Assembly: GCF_901933205.1 (NCBI RefSeq)
Contig: NC_044574.1
Location: 42,689,609-42,753,608 of the forward strand
Source of the DNA: Camarhynchus parvulus
Lineage: Eukaryota; Chordata; Aves; Passeriformes; Thraupidae
Length of the DNA stretch: 64,000 nt
Direction of reading: 5' to 3'
Part shown: in pieces, positions 38,401-51,698 of the stretch
How positions within the stretch are numbered: the stretch's first letter is position 1
Layout: every line of letters starts with the position of its first letter
The notes under the pieces: model-generated
Databases searched by the model: none
Told to the model about the DNA's origin: nothing
What the model saw: the letters and a program-made list of their open reading frames with translations, nothing else
Translations under genes and position numbers: made by a program

Positions 38401-39399
38401 TGGTGATAAAGGATAGATAAATGCAAGCAGAAGTGTGAATAGCTTTTAAAATTTATTTGAATTTTATCTGATATGGGCAGATCAGATAAATATATGTATG
38501 TAACCTGAGACTTTGAAGGCATTCACTTTGACTGTCCTCACTGATGTGGTTTTTCTTCCTTCTTCTGTAAAACTGAAAGGATTTCTGTAAGTCATTTTTC
38601 CTCCTGCTGTGTGTTGTATACATCCCTCCCTTGACTTAGTATAGGTGTGAATGCATTCACAGTAGTAATTCTCTTAATCAAATTTCAGTAGCACTGTCAA
38701 CCACTTAACAAAGCTATTTAAAGGCAAATTAGATTAACTATGTTAAAAACTGTACACTCTGTTTCTTCTCTCACATGGGTGTTTCTCCATCAACTCCAGT
38801 GCAGATTGTCTTGTGCTTGACTGCAGCAGATGAGAACAGGCAGGCAGTGTTTGCAAATGACTAGAAGTGTCATGTAATTTTTCAGGTGTACCAACTGTCC
38901 TTACCCTACTCAAGGACTAATTCTGGGTGGGAAAAACACAGAATGGTTGACTGGAATGTAAGAAAATATAAAAAAAAATAAGGGCACAGTAGTTAAATCC
39001 TTCAGGTATAATGTAGGATTAAACCCATTAAAGGTAATAATATAGGTGTGATGGAGATGACATTATACTTTCCTTGGGAGAATGTTTCAACTCGAAGAAA
39101 TATGAAAGTAATTATCTTACAATCATAATAGGTAAGAATGTTGAGTCTCATTTCCTGTTCAACTAAGGTGGGCAACTTTGAAAGAAAGGTTTCTAAAACC
39201 TTTAAAAGTTTTAGCCTATTTCCTAGAGAAAGATGGGAAGGCTAATATCCCTGCACTATATACAACTGGTAGGTCTGATCAGGAACTGTATGGAATTATC
39301 ATTCAGAAGAACCTGGAGGGGAAAGAAAGAGACAAATAAGTAGACCTGAATGTGAGAAGAGTTGCTGTGTTTTACTAAGATTTTCATTCTGTTTTAAAG
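35441..39399 (+). other. intron 9 of window (4.0 kb)
   Basis: AT-rich intron from gtaatt to gttttaaag. I see no repeat family or exon here. Confidence 0.82.
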
Positions 39400-39534
39400 G
39401 GCTGAATTCATTGCTTCAGTATGAAATCTTACCAGGAGCTGGTTATGAGAAATTCAAGATGACCTCAGACAGTGGAGAACTCGTAACAGCTGCATCACTG
39501 GACAGGGAAACCCAGGAGGTTTTCAGTATTAAAG
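39400..39534 (+). CDS. DCHS2: DCHS2 short exon: cadherin repeat middle
   Basis: The carried G plus GG gives GLNSLLQYEILPGAGYEKF, then SDSGELVTAASLDRETQEVF and SIK. It is 135 bases, phase 1 in and out; the donor is AAAG|gtagca at 39535. It supplies the middle of the repeat between DRDAG of the previous exon and VLVRDNG of the next, the same order as in human DCHS2. Confidence 0.9.
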
Positions 39535-39779
39535 GTAGCAGTGTGAAATATCTATGAATGCCTCTAAAGTGGGAAGTGAGAGTGAGCGAGGTGTTACTAT
39601 CAGCATTACTTTTTTCATGCCTTCTGAATTCAATGCACATAGTAAGATTTTCCAGTACAGAAGAGCATATGGCTTTTTGCATAGCATAAATAACTCTCCT
39701 ACTCTGATATTATTAAAGAACGTCTATTGTTGCAACCACAACCACTGAACGAAAATTGCTTTCTTTTTATTGATCTTAG

Positions 39780-39989
39780 TTTTGGTTCGAGACAATGGAA
39801 CTCCGTCGCTGTCGAGCACAGTGACAGTAATCTGCACAGTGCTGGATGAAAATGATCACTCTCCCACATTTCTTCTTCCTCCCTCTGAGATCTTTATTCC
39901 AGAGAACCAACAGCTTTCTGTTGTTTACATTATCCGGGCTGTAGATATGGATGCTGGCAATAATGGAGCTCTAAGATACAAAATAACTG
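39780..39989 (+). CDS. DCHS2: DCHS2 exon: NDHSP linker and next cadherin repeat start
   Basis: Only 245 bases of intron separate it from the previous exon. The carried G plus TT gives VLVRDNGTPSLSSTVTV, then the linker LDENDHSPTF, the next repeat start IFIPENQQL and VDMDAGNNGALRYKIT. It is 210 bases, phase 1 in and out; the acceptor is tgatcttag and the donor CTG|gtaagt at 39990. Confidence 0.93.
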
Positions 39990-41252
39990 GTAAGTTATAT
40001 TCCATCATTTTGTTAGTATAAATCAGGGAAATATTTATACAGCAGCATCCAAGTTTTAGGCTAGTCTTGATTTTACCAGGCCTCCTAAGCTCCCATCTTG
40101 TCCACATGCTTCTTTTATGTGGAAAAGAAAAGAGATCTTTCACCCTTTTGTAAGCACTAATAAGCACTTCCCAGGCATACTTTCATTCTGCGTTCTGGAT
40201 TTGAAATAGTGCAGAACAGAGAAACACAAAAAAAATACCAAATGCTGGAATGAGGCATTAATCATGAAGGCATAATTTTTGTCCATTTTGTTATAGTTTT
40301 AGAAGTCTGAATGTAAATATTCCCTTGAAAATATACCCAAGAAATAATTGAAATTTATTTATTTAATGCCATTTATTAAATTTTATTTTGTGAGAGCTTC
40401 TTTCACCCAGCAATTAGTAATGTCATACTTGGCTTCCATCTTGCCAAACTCTCCCTGTGTCCACTATGCCAATGTAAGCTCCACAACTGTTCAAAGCCTC
40501 CTGTAGTATCTTTGGACAAGTACAAGTTTGCAGTGCTTTCTTTGGGTTGTGGCTGTCAGCAATAGCTCAAATATGGGCAGAGAGCTACTGTGGTTAAAAC
40601 CAACACATTTTTATTTGAAGAAACAGTTATGAGTTCCTTTGTTTTCTTGGTTTTAATGTTGTGATCTCTATGACATTTAATTTAGTTACCTTTGGTCTTT
40701 CTGCATGTTATAAACTATGTAAGCCATTCACTGTTACTAAAAATGCTGGCTTTTCAGTTGATTGCTTCATATTTATTCCCAGTGCTCCCAAATCATGACC
40801 TTGCCCAGCTCTTGAATTCTAAGAGATAGGTTTGTAGAAGAGAACTAGGTGCAAGCAATTACAATTGTCAGCAATGCTTTATAGAGTTGTGGAATTTGTA
40901 ACTAAGGTTGTGGAATTTGTAACTAAGGTTGGGAAGAGGTCACTTCATGGAGCAGCGCAGACGCATGAGATTTTATAAGGTGGGCTGGTTTGGGAACAAA
41001 AGATATGCATCTGGCCAAAAGGCCAGTCTGTAAATTGTTATGACATTCTGCATTTCCTATCACTGCCACTCACTGATTTAAATGAAACACAGGTTTTAAT
41101 TTGTATGAGAAATATAATATGTGAAAGGCACACGAGCACACCAGCTCTATGAGCAATTGGACCTTGTTACTGCAATTAGCATAGAATATTCACAAGGGTT
41201 CTTTTTTAAAAGTAGTTTTTTGTGATCATTTCATTTTTTATGTGTTTGAAAG
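39990..41252 (+). other. intron 11 of window (1.3 kb)
   Basis: Intron from gtaagt to tgtttgaaag. Apart from a 21-bp direct duplication (40886-40927) I see nothing in it. Confidence 0.85.
40886..40927 (+). repeat. 21-bp tandem duplication
   Basis: Two exact adjacent copies of gttgtggaatttgtaactaa+g, at 40886-40906 and 40907-40927. Intronic; most likely a recent slippage duplication that could vary between individuals. Confidence 0.9.
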
Positions 41253-42110
41253 GTGGAAATGTTGGAGAATACTTCACACTAAATAACACGTCAGGCAAGC
41301 TGCTGGTCACTCGTAGCTTAGACAGAGAAGACATCGGCAATTTCACTCTTGTAATTGAATGCCATGACCTAGGCAGTCCCTCGAGAAGCTCCACTGCACA
41401 GCTCTATCTAACAGTCTTGGATGAAAATGATCACAACCCGTTGTTTGCAAAGACCCAGTATCAAATCTCAGTGACAGAAGACCTGGAGGAAGGCTCAGCC
41501 ATCCTGGACCTCTCTGCTTCTGATGAAGATGCTGGCCTGAATGGTGAAGTTATGTACTCCCTTATTGATGACACCTATGGAGCATTTGCCATCAATACTG
41601 TCACAGGATCCATCATTACTACAAAGGCACTGGACAGGGAGACCAAATCCCAGTACACTTTTAGGGCTGTGGCAAGTGACTGTAGCACCCATTTTCCGAG
41701 AAGCACCACTGTCAGTATTGTGGTGCACATTAATGATGTCAATGACAACGATCCTGGTTTTTTGCAGAATCCTATCAGGGTCTTTGTGCCTACTGAAACT
41801 GCTGTGAATGAGACAGTAGCCACTGTGAAAGCAGAGGATGTGGATCTGGGGTCAAATGGAGCTGTTGTTTTTAATTTGATGATGGCAGAAACTGTATTTC
41901 AGGTCAATGTGAAGACAGGTGACATCATTCTTCGGGAGCCCTTGGCTTCCGAGAACTTCAGTACCCAGCTGCTAGTGATGGCTTCAGATCAAGGCATCAC
42001 ACCTCGAACGGCCACAGCTGTGGTCATTATCTTTACAGAAGAGCAAGAGGAGGTGATCTCATTCAGCCACAGCCTCTATGAAGCAAGTGTGCCTGAGAAC
42101 AGTGCAGCAG
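41253..42110 (+). CDS. DCHS2: DCHS2 large exon: nearly three cadherin repeats
   Basis: The carried G plus GT gives GGNVGEYFTLNNTSGKLLV. Linkers in order are LDENDHNPLF, NDVNDNDPGF and the non-canonical FTEEQEEVISF. Repeat-start blocks include VTEDLEEGSAILDLSASDED and VNETVATVKAEDVDLGSNG. It ends at YEASVPENSAAG. The segment is 858 bases, phase 1 in and out; the donor is GCAG|gtgggc at 42111. The acceptor at 41252 (tgtttgaaag) is weak, but reading upstream does not add cadherin sequence. NDT and NFT motifs give candidate N-glycosylation sites. Confidence 0.93.
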
Positions 42111-45100
42111 GTGGGCATGAAATCCCTCTTCTTGTAGTTGACAATCTCCCCTCCTTTTGGAATTGAAATTGTAATGAATAGTATAGGGAAACCATTTTTT
42201 AATGTTCAGCAGCAGGGAAAAGTTAATGTGGATGTAGCCAATACCCCTTTGCTCCTTTCAAATGCACCAGCACGAAAAAGATGCAATAGGGGAGGGATAT
42301 CTAATCATCAGTGGGTTCATTCATTTAGCAAAATTACTATAATGATGGGTGGACAACATTTACTTGTTATTTCGCTGGGCAGTGCACACAAGCTCATATG
42401 AGTTGAGTGTTGGGACCCAGTTGCAACCTGGCATTTCTTGTTTTCACAAAACCCTTCACAGACTGTAGTAGCTTTCATAAATACCTTACTGAAGTTTTAG
42501 ACTTTGCAGAAGAAGGAGAAAGGGGAGTAGGATGGGGTAGAGAAGGTCAGACGCTATTGATGCATGGTCACTTGGGCATGCTTCTACAGTGTCTCTCTAG
42601 GTAGAGACTGTACTGTGGAATGCCACCTATTGACCAACCAGCTTCAGTCACAAGGTGCTTACAGATTTATTTGGATTTGTTCTGGATATTGATGAGAATT
42701 ACCGCTCTACTTTTTTATAATTCAAAGAACATTAATAGTTATCCCTCCAGCCAATTAGATGTGGTGTCTTCTCCTGCATCAGGGATTGGTCCTGATGAGG
42801 GGCAGAAAGGAATGGCTTTCACATATTTCTGTCCACAAATCTCACTATTTAATTGGCCAGATGTATTTAAAGATCTGACTTGCACTATATTCTCAATTAA
42901 AACAGCTCATGAGATTTGCCTTGAACAAGTAATTTCTCTTTTATAATTCAAACTTCTCTCAGTAAAACAAAAGCAATATTCCCTTATATCCTAAGGGTTT
43001 TGTGAGACTAATGGATTCCTAGCTCTTGAGTAACAGCCTGTATATTGGATTATGAATCAGTAAATAAGAAATGTGTTAGTAATTTTGGAAAACTAATCAA
43101 TATTCTTGGATGATTGCAAACAGAAGGGGTGAAGATGGCTGTTGCAGTAATTACTGCTGTGGTTATTCAGCCATTCCTTCCTCTGTGCTTGTTTGGGACT
43201 ACAAGCCAAATTTTTGAATTGTTACATTTAATGAAAGAAAATAAAGTTCAGAGCTTTATGGCAATAGATAAACTGCTCTGATCCTAGATTTTTTTAAGTG
43301 TAGATGTGTTCCTGGGTCAGGCTAAAAAGCCAGCCTGAAATTACAGAAATGCCCCAAGGAACTGTGGTATCAGAATGCCATTTTGTTCTCCCATTCAATC
43401 TATAGAAATATAATTAAGATTCAATTTAAGTTGTTTTGATTAAAGGAAATTTAGCAAAGCTTCAGGGTAAACAGGCGGGTTTGATCACAAAATGTTAGTT
43501 TGTGTTTAATAATACTTCTATTTGCTAAGAAGATCAAATTCTTCTAAGAATATAAGCGATTTTACCAAATACTAGTACTGTTTGTCTCTGTTTATACTAT
43601 TTCCTTTTTTCATAAGCATAAATAAATATCAAATATTTTACATTTCAGTGGGGAAGAAAAGCATGATTGTAATTAAAACTCCCATAGAAGTTAACTTATA
43701 GGATAGATGTGATCCTGGGACCCCTACAAACGTGAATGGTACCAGTGTATTCAGTCCAGGGAAGATTTACATTACATACTGATTATTTGTAGAACTGGTA
43801 TTAATAAATGTGGCTTCTCTTCATAATTTTATTTCTGCCTTAACTGATGGAGGGGAAAAATGCTACGTTTATTTTAAAAAGAATAAAAAATGTGAATAAT
43901 ATAAACAACAAAAAACCAAAGCCAAGGGTCCTTAGTTTTAATTTAGTCTGAACTCATCAAATGGGCAAGTGCCTCAAGAACTGGTCCTTGTGGTCACATT
44001 TTCTTTAAGTGTTTAAACTCCAAGTTTAATGACCTTTAGAAAACCCCACTTTTCTATTTTTTTTGTTTAATATTGAATATTTAATGTCTTTAAATACTAT
44101 AAACGGTTCTACAGCAGGCACTCAGAAGCTAATCAATAAATAATCAAGTGACTGTGCTCTTCAGGGGGTAAAAAACCTTTATTATTTACCTAACTTTTAG
44201 TTGAATGGTTGTTTGCATAACACTTGGAGACAGATTCACCAGTAAAACTTCTTGACTCCTCTATTTTGTTTTTCTATTAGATATCAAATATGTATCCCCT
44301 CATTCTTTAACACCCACGTCCCCTGAAAGCCCAGCAGTGAGCGCAATAGCCCCACCACACTAATAAGACAGGTCAAGGTATAGCCTATGGAAAGGAGGCA
44401 ATGGGCTACATTTTCTAAGTTAGAACATAACGGCAAAGGGGTATGAAACAACTCCTGGAAGGCAGATTTAGCAGTAAAGTGGGACAGTCAAAGAATCACA
44501 GAATGGGTGAGGTTGGGTTAGGGACCAAAAGGGTCATCTGGTCCTACCTCCCTGCTCAAGCAGGGTCATCATAGAGCACATGGCACAGGATTGTGTCCAG
44601 ACAGTTCTTGAATCATTATCTCCATGCTCAGCTTTTCATTTCATGGCAATTAAGAGGTCTGAAGAAATAATAGCAAGGGTGAACACAGGTTAGATGGCAG
44701 AGGACAGTGAAAAAAGACTACTATAATGAGGACTGAAGAAAGAAGAAAGTGCTACAGTGATACAGCTGCTCTGTGTGGTGCTGGTGTTAAGACATACATA
44801 TAAAAAACCCCCATATATATAAAACATATATGCCCTAACAAAGAATTCAGCAAGTGTTTTGGAGCTGATTTGGCCAGGTAGGCAAATGCTGTTCACTCTG
44901 CTGGATCTAGGCTGTATAGAACAGTTAGTCATACTTCCATATGCAGTCAGACTGTATGTGGAAAAAACCATTAAAAAACCCCTGAAAGAACCCCTGGATT
45001 TACATATTTTACATTACTCTTCATGCCTTCCTATATTTTCTACTAATTTATAGGTCAATTGCCTAGCATTTCAAGCTGATCTGACTGCTTTTGCTTTGAA

Positions 45101-46960
45101 CTTGATCTCCCTGCTGCCTTGCTCTATCTTCAGTGCTGAATGTGTTTTGCAGGGAGAAAGCTCCCTTTCACTGATTTTTCTCTATTAAGAGTTACATGAT
45201 GTGACCTCTGCTTGAGGCAATGTCTGAATTGGGTGTGACTGGAATGGCAAGTTCCAGCAGATGGACATTTTCTATTGCTCTTTATCTGTATAGAGCCTGT
45301 TTATGTCACAGCTGACCTCACACTTTGGTCATATTTTTTTGACAATGAACTGTAAAAATTCACTGGTGGGAGGAATTGTTTTCTGTGAAGGGTATCAGAA
45401 CAAGAGATTTGTGCTCTGCTGAAAAAGGAGTTGTAAACAATTCTATCTGCATGAAAAATGTGCAGCTTAAAGATTAGGATATGAGGACTCAGAAAAAGAG
45501 TTTATTAACCTAGCCTCTGAAAAACAGGGATTCAAGTAGAAATGCTGCTGCTTCCTTTATTTCTGGTAGTATTTCTTCTTAAACACACAAGCAAACAAAA
45601 AGATGCAGAGAGTGTTAAAAGATAAAGAGGTATATTCTTCAGACCTTGGGTATTTTTATCTCTAAATCTGCTCTGAGGATGGTGTGAATGATTGTCCTTG
45701 CAGCTTTCTGTAGTAAACCAAAGTTGCTTGGCAATGAAAATTCAACCTACAGCCCCTTATTTTAGTTCCTAAAGAACTCTAGGTCAGCATTCATATATCT
45801 CTCTTTACATATTGAACAGATAGATGTTGATTCCAGAGCTTTTCTAGTAAATATCTTACAAGTATATTGACAAGTACAGAAAATCACATGTCAAAATTGG
45901 CATACTTTTTCTTTTGGCAGACAGATTTTGAGAGCAAATAGTGAACCCTTAATAGAAAACTTCTGGTTTCTAAAACATAATATGTAACTGCGCAAATAAA
46001 AAAGTATCAGATCATTGTAATAGCAAGGTTTTCTCTTATTTTTTATACTAAAGTCTTTTTCTGTGGCATCCAGGACACTGACTATGACCTTTGTGATATC
46101 ATAAAATAATTAGTTGCCTCTAATGCTGTTTGAAAGAGCTCAGGTTGCCTCGTTCCATCACAACAGCATGGAAACAATTACAATTTAATTAAATAATTAA
46201 AAACATTAAAATCAATGGCCATATATGCTAGACAATTTTGTAAGTCACTTGAAAAGAATAATTATTTGGAGGTTGTGATAATGCCTTTTGAACTTACTAT
46301 ATTTTTGTTAAATGTGATGGTTCTGAGCCGGATAATTTATTGAGTTCCACATTTTCCCTTTTATTTTATTCCAAACAGGATTTCTATTTCATGTCTCCTA
46401 CATTTTATATTAAATCATTGGTCTTTTCATGGGATTTGGATTCTATGTGAATTGACACATAGCTATGCACATAGTTTCATCTTTTCTTTCCCTTTGTCAA
46501 AAGGTGACTGATTAAAATTCTGAGGGATATTTAATTTAAGATACTGTTCAAAAAGCCAAATTGAATCCTGATAAATGGAGAAAAAAAATAAACTCTTTCT
46601 GGTCATTTGTGGGTGACATGATGCACCAAAACCCAAAAAAAAATTAGATATGACTTCAGGTAAGAGAGAAGTCCAATGATTCCTGTGAGTTTGCAATTAG
46701 GAGAAGTTAAATCTCATAATTTTATTTAGGCAGGTAAAGTTGTTATCCGATGTATAATTTACTGAGGAAGGAGGTATAGACAGTGCTTTGTTGATGAATT
46801 TTTAATATAGGAAAAATAATGGAGAATTATTGTCTACTAAACTAATGAATGAGCACCTAACGTAGTATGTAGTTGTCTATTTCCTATTTATATCAATACT
46901 GTAAAATTAGAACAAAACCTTCTAGGTCAACATGATGAAAATGTCTTATTGCTTCCATAG
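42111..46960 (+). other. intron 12 of window (4.9 kb)
   Basis: AT-rich intron from gtgggc to gcttccatag. It carries one antisense CR1 end (about 44490-44622). Nothing else recognised. Confidence 0.83.
44490..44622 (-). mobile_element. CR1 LINE 3' end, antisense
   Basis: It starts with aaagaatcacagaatgggtg (the reverse of the CR1 terminus), then ggtcatctggtcctacctcc, 'ctgctcaagcagggtcatca' and a GTCCAGACAGTTCTTGAATC block. This matches the recalled complement of the CR1 3' region; the copy is 5'-truncated and about 130 bases long. Confidence 0.82.
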
Positions 46961-47068
46961 GTACATCGCTTCTCACAGTAGAAGCCTATGAACACAAATT
47001 TACAGGAGAACACATAAAATACAGCATCTTCAATGACCAGGAAATATTCTCCATACACCCTGTTACAG
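46961..47068 (+). CDS. DCHS2: DCHS2 short exon: cadherin repeat first half
   Basis: The carried G plus GT gives GTSLLTVEAYEHKF, then GEHIKYSIFNDQEIFSIHPV and TG. It is 108 bases, phase 1 in and out. The acceptor is gcttccatag and the donor ACAG|gtacat at 47069. This repeat lacks the usual D-x-D-x-G-x-N calcium block (it has EAYEHKFTGEH); human DCHS2 is also divergent here by recall. Confidence 0.88.
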
Positions 47069-49857
47069 GTACATCTTATAATTTTTTTCAAGTGTCTGTG
47101 TGTATTTTGGAGCATTAGCAAGTTCCTACCACAAGAGCAAGGGCTAGATATCTTAAGAGTACTACCTAGTAATAATTCTGTTACAATGAGCAGGTCATTA
47201 GTAAATCCAGGCACTGTCATAAACTCGCGGTAAAAAGAAATTGAGCACCAGTATACCTGTTTAAAACACTCAGTTCTGATTTACTGTTGATCACCAGGTG
47301 TTGGGAGTTGATAAACTACTGCTTTGTGATTCAAGCTGAGATTCCACCTTGTTTCTCATCATACAGTTTCCCAAAAACTTAATAAATAAAATTCTTCAAA
47401 ACACTTCTAAAGTAGAAGCATTAGACTTTTGTTGATTTAATGCTCTTTTTTTCAGGCAAGCATCAACATGTTTTAAAGTTAAGTCTGTTTAATTTTTTTG
47501 TGATTATACTTGTGTTCTGCAGCAGTTCTGCTTTCACCTGCTTTTTTTGTCAGGAATTCCAGGTGCAGGAGGGTGAGGTGTTCCCCATGTACATTTACAT
47601 TTTCTCCTCTAAGGCTCCTAAGAGAGCACAGCTACTCTGGTTACCTCTCAGGTCCTAAACATCTGCAATACATTTGGCTTCCAAATAGCTGCAGTCTCTT
47701 TTTTGGGATGGCATATAGACAGTGTAAGCAGTTTTCCTCAGAAACAGTGTAAATACTTGTACCCTTAATAAATAGCTTTATCCCTGAGTTTCTGAAGACT
47801 TTAACCTCTGATTATCATGATGTCTCCAGGCAACAAATTCCATTCCACTAAAATAATTTTTTTAGATGAGGGGTGCTTGAAGCGCATACTTTGATTTTCA
47901 AGTCCTTCTTATTTCACTGAAATAAAACTAGAGAGATTGGCCTTAAAGAACATCTTAGACCCAGACAGGTTTTTTACTGAGGAAGTGAATCTTTCCCAAT
48001 ATCACCTTAAAAAAAAGAAAATTCAAATGGTATTTTCTCCTTTTTTATCAAGCTAGGCTGAAAAATGGTTATGTGATGCTTTGAAGGGTCTCATTCCATT
48101 GTCTTCACAAACAGGAGTGGAATTTCTATAGCAGTGAATGTCACAAGCCTTCTTTTGGAGACATTTGATCCATTGTAGTTTCTTCTGTTTCCTTTCCTCT
48201 GAAGCCTCTCTTGTGTTTCTTAGAAAAAAATAATTGAAGTTCAACCTTTAAGGACTTTTGAAGAGCAGTGCTTATATTAGCATAATTTTGACACCAGTAA
48301 TTCTCTACCCCTTGCTTCTACAGCAGAAGTATTTTGAGCCGTACCAAAATTTTGCCCTGTCTGTAATTCATGTTCTGAACAGCCAAAGGTCTGCTCTACT
48401 TGCCTTTTCAAGCACTGATGGAAATTAACCACACTTTGGAGAGCACTTTATACCATTTTCAAATTTTTTATTATGCTGTAGAATTATAGAAAGAGTAGGA
48501 AGTGACTCAAAGACATGAACTAGTCTGTATCCCTGATGCAGGAAGGGAATCAATTGTGCCAAAGTATGACAGAAATTTGTACTGTCCTTAAAAACCATCA
48601 GGGACAGTGATTCTGTAAACCCTCTCAAAAGTCTCCAAAAGTCTTGGCAATTGGAAAGTTTTTATTCATATTTATCTGAATGTTTGCTGAAATGTTTTAA
48701 ACTTATTACTTCTTAACCTAGTAAGAGTAGACATAAGACAAAGGCAACCCCCCTATTATTTGCATATTTGAAGATTGTTACCCTGTTTTTTCTTCAAGTG
48801 CACTTCTGAAGAATGAGCAGCTCTGGTTCTTTCACATGTTCCTCCTAGGTGGTGTACCTCAAACTTGATTATTTGTTTCAGTCTTCAGCAGAGCCTTTCA
48901 GTTTGCTCTCTGTCATCTGGAAATGTATTTCTTCTGCCACTGTCTGGTTTCTCTGTAAATAGAATGTGATATTTTAAAGTGTTGTGCTGAAAATAAAACA
49001 CCTTTGAAATCCTTATGTTCAAGATGCAGGTCCATAAACAATAGTTAATGTTTGCTTATCCTAGAAAATAAAAAATAAAAAGCACTAGTTTGGGGAGCCA
49101 CAGTTGATGCATTCTTATGATAGCCCAAGTTTGGGATAACAAGATTCATGACATCATTACTGAAAAGTCCATGCAAAACTGAATTTGAATTCTAATGAAA
49201 ATTAATATACAAATCAAGTATGTTTTATGCTTAGATGTAACAAAGAATTATGAGTATGTTCCTAGAACATTAAAACAATGTCTATGGATTTTCAAGGACA
49301 TTTAATGTGGAGGTGACCAGTTGTCCTTATCATCTCAATAAGTCTCATTCTTTGTTTTTTTGGTGGAGTAACAGCGCAGGGGAAGGGGGCTCACTGTGTC
49401 AGAAGGAGTGAGTGTTTTGCCTGTGTGTCAGTCAGATACAGAAATTGCTACAGCTGTTGCCTGATGTGGATTTTGGTGGAGGGGAAGATGTAGCCACTGT
49501 CAGATGAAGGACAAGAGTCTCTTCCGACATGGCTGTCTCACTGTTGTGCGCTGAGGAGGAAACATCATGCAGACACTTTTTCTCTATTCCTCTGCTAGCA
49601 AATTGGCTTAGTTATTGGAAATTGCCAGTGTAGTGATGGTTGGAGAAAACTTAGCTATCCAAGATTTATTCAGTACCTAGTATGTTGGGGTGATGGTAGG
49701 TAGAAAAAGGACACAATGGCAAGCTTGCTGGAATTCTGCCATGTGTTCAATGGAGGTGACCATATACGTTTGGAATTTCATAACTGCATTTGTACACATT
49801 TTTTCCTGAATGAGTATGTCACATCTTGAGATTATTTTTTTTCTTGTAATAAACCAG
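47069..49857 (+). other. intron 13 of window (2.8 kb)
   Basis: Intron from gtacat to aataaaccag. It contains a diverged antisense CR1-like stretch (about 48480-48980). Confidence 0.83.
48480..48980 (-). mobile_element. old, diverged CR1-like LINE fragment, antisense
   Basis: Landmarks of the complement of an old CR1 3' region occur in order: tagaattatagaaagagtag, 'caggaagggaatcaattgtg', 'tgtccttaaaaaccatcagg', 'ggaaagtttttattcatatt', a tatttgaagattgttaccct block and 'gagcagctctggttctttca'. Similarity is patchy, so the subfamily and ends are uncertain. Confidence 0.55.
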
Positions 49858-50069
49858 GCACAGTCACAGTAAAAGATCCAAAGTACCTTGATTATGAAGA
49901 TAAGTGTAAAATACATCTTACAGTTGTGGCTGAAAATAGCTTCAATTCAGTGTTCTGTGGAGTGACAGTTTTGATTCAAGATGTGAATGACAATACACCT
50001 AAATTTGAGCAAAGCTATTACACAGCATCAATATGGGAAGGCCAGGGTCCTAAAACAGACATCATACAG
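49858..50069 (+). CDS. DCHS2: DCHS2 exon: cadherin repeat end and NDNTP linker
   Basis: The carried G plus GC gives GTVTVKDPKYLDYEDKC, then IHLTVVAENSFNSVFCGVTV, the canonical linker QDVNDNTPKF and the next repeat start SYYTASIWEG up to DIIQ. It is 212 bases, phase 1 in and 0 out; the donor is ACAG|gtaagt at 50070. Two cysteines sit in the last strands of the repeat; a cysteine pair is unusual but human DCHS2 has one nearby by recall. Confidence 0.92.
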
Positions 50070-51546
50070 GTAAGTGAAAGTATATCTTCCCAAGCGCAGT
50101 GCTGTAGTTCAAAAGAAGTTTGGCTGATCTGTTAATCACTACAATCCTGTTAGCTCTATCTTGGACCATTCTGTCCTAAAAACTGGGAGTAAGGTTCTTG
50201 GTGTTGCTACTAGTCTGCTTAGATATCTAAAATATTACATTATTCTTTCTTCTAGACCATTTTTAGATCAGATAATTCATTCAGGTCTGTTGAGCTGAAA
50301 GAGATTCTATATCTTCTGGGCAACTGTGCACCTGGAATTTAAATTCTCTTTTTAAAAAAAATTCTGTTTCTATCTTCAAGCAATTGAAAAATACCATTCA
50401 AATCTGTGGGTATGGTTACAATATAGGCTGGGTCCTGTATTAATGCCTCTACTGAAAGGACTATGGCAATAAAAATAATACTTTCTGCTCATCAGACTAG
50501 TAGAGTCAAACCCAAGTGTTCAATTTAAAATCTGCTGCCTAAAGAGCAGCTTGTCTTAATTTAAATGTGCAAACACTTCTTCCTCTGAATGGGTCCATTC
50601 TCCCAAAATGTTTCCATCTGGCTGTGTTAGAGCAAAAGAAGACATCAGTTGGACTAGAAGAACATATAATTTCCTCAGTACGTGTTCTTGCATTGCAAGT
50701 CAGGTCACGGTGAGGGTCATGTTAGGTACTAAAGATACTCCCTCTCTAGAGAATAAATAAATGAAAAGCTACAAATGCCTCCAGGGCAAAGTGATTAGAA
50801 ACTGATGGACATTCTATTTAGAGAAACATATGTCCAGGAATGGAGAAAAATCAAAAGACAGTCAAGCCAGATGTGTAATCAAAATTTTATGACAGAATAC
50901 ATTCTGTTTTCTTTATTCAATCTGACTGGTTGCCTCTGCTATGTTTTGGATCCCAGACTCATTATAATGCTTGTTCAGAAACAAAAAAATACAAAGATGA
51001 TTCTTCAAAGAGTAAGAAGACTCTTTGAGTAACCTGTTCGCTGCTGCTGAATGTTCCTTATTCTGTTGGCAAATCTTTACAGATTGCCTCTGCCCTTTTT
51101 ACATTTTCTGGTTGGTATTTTTAAAAGGTAATTATTGAACTATTCCATGAAATCTCTGAAAACATAGTAGTTTAATTATTTTATCCTTTGTCTGTTTGTA
51201 TAGCAGCAATACTTTAAAGGTCAGTCCTGTACCACTGAGAAAGTGGATTTTTATGTGCTCAACAGGGAGAGCATTCTAACAGCAACCTAATAGTAAAATG
51301 ATTGCATTCAGCCCTAATGCTTTATGTAGCTGAATTTCAAATTACTCATTCATGTGCAGTCCATTGCAGTTCACGAGCAGATTTTGTGACCTTACACAAC
51401 ACTCAAGCTGGGGACAAAGATGATTTATTTAAATACATGCAGTTGAAAGGAAAGTAATCAGAAATAACTGACTGTAGTATAAGGGTTTTCCTTCTGAAAT
51501 CATGTTCTACTGTTTTTAATTAAGCCTCAGGTTTGCTCACAAACAG
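50070..51546 (+). other. intron 14 of window (1.5 kb)
   Basis: Intron from gtaagt to ctcacaaacag. Nothing recognised. Confidence 0.85.
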
Positions 51547-51698
51547 GTATTTGCAACTGACCTTGACAGTGGGCTGAATGGAGAAACTGAATACTCAATT
51601 GTATCTGGTAATGAAAATGCAACATTTCTAATTGATTCAGCACGAGGAATTCTAGCAACTAATACAGGCCTAGATTATGAAAACGCTTCATCTTACAG
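51547..51698 (+). CDS. DCHS2: DCHS2 exon: cadherin repeat first half
   Basis: The segment begins VFATDLDSGLNGETEYSIVS (phase 0), a textbook cadherin calcium block, then FLIDSARGILATNTGLDYEN and ASSY. It is 152 bases and leaves two bases (AG); the donor is ACAG|gtttgt at 51699. The split arginine codon AG|G is completed by the next exon (YR|LVVQA), as expected from the human protein order. Confidence 0.91.

Noticed and set aside
2089..44386. Shared 17-base string aaggtatagcctatgga at about 2089 and about 44370
   Set aside because: A single match of this length in 64 kb is near chance expectation and the flanks do not match, so I do not call it a dispersed repeat.
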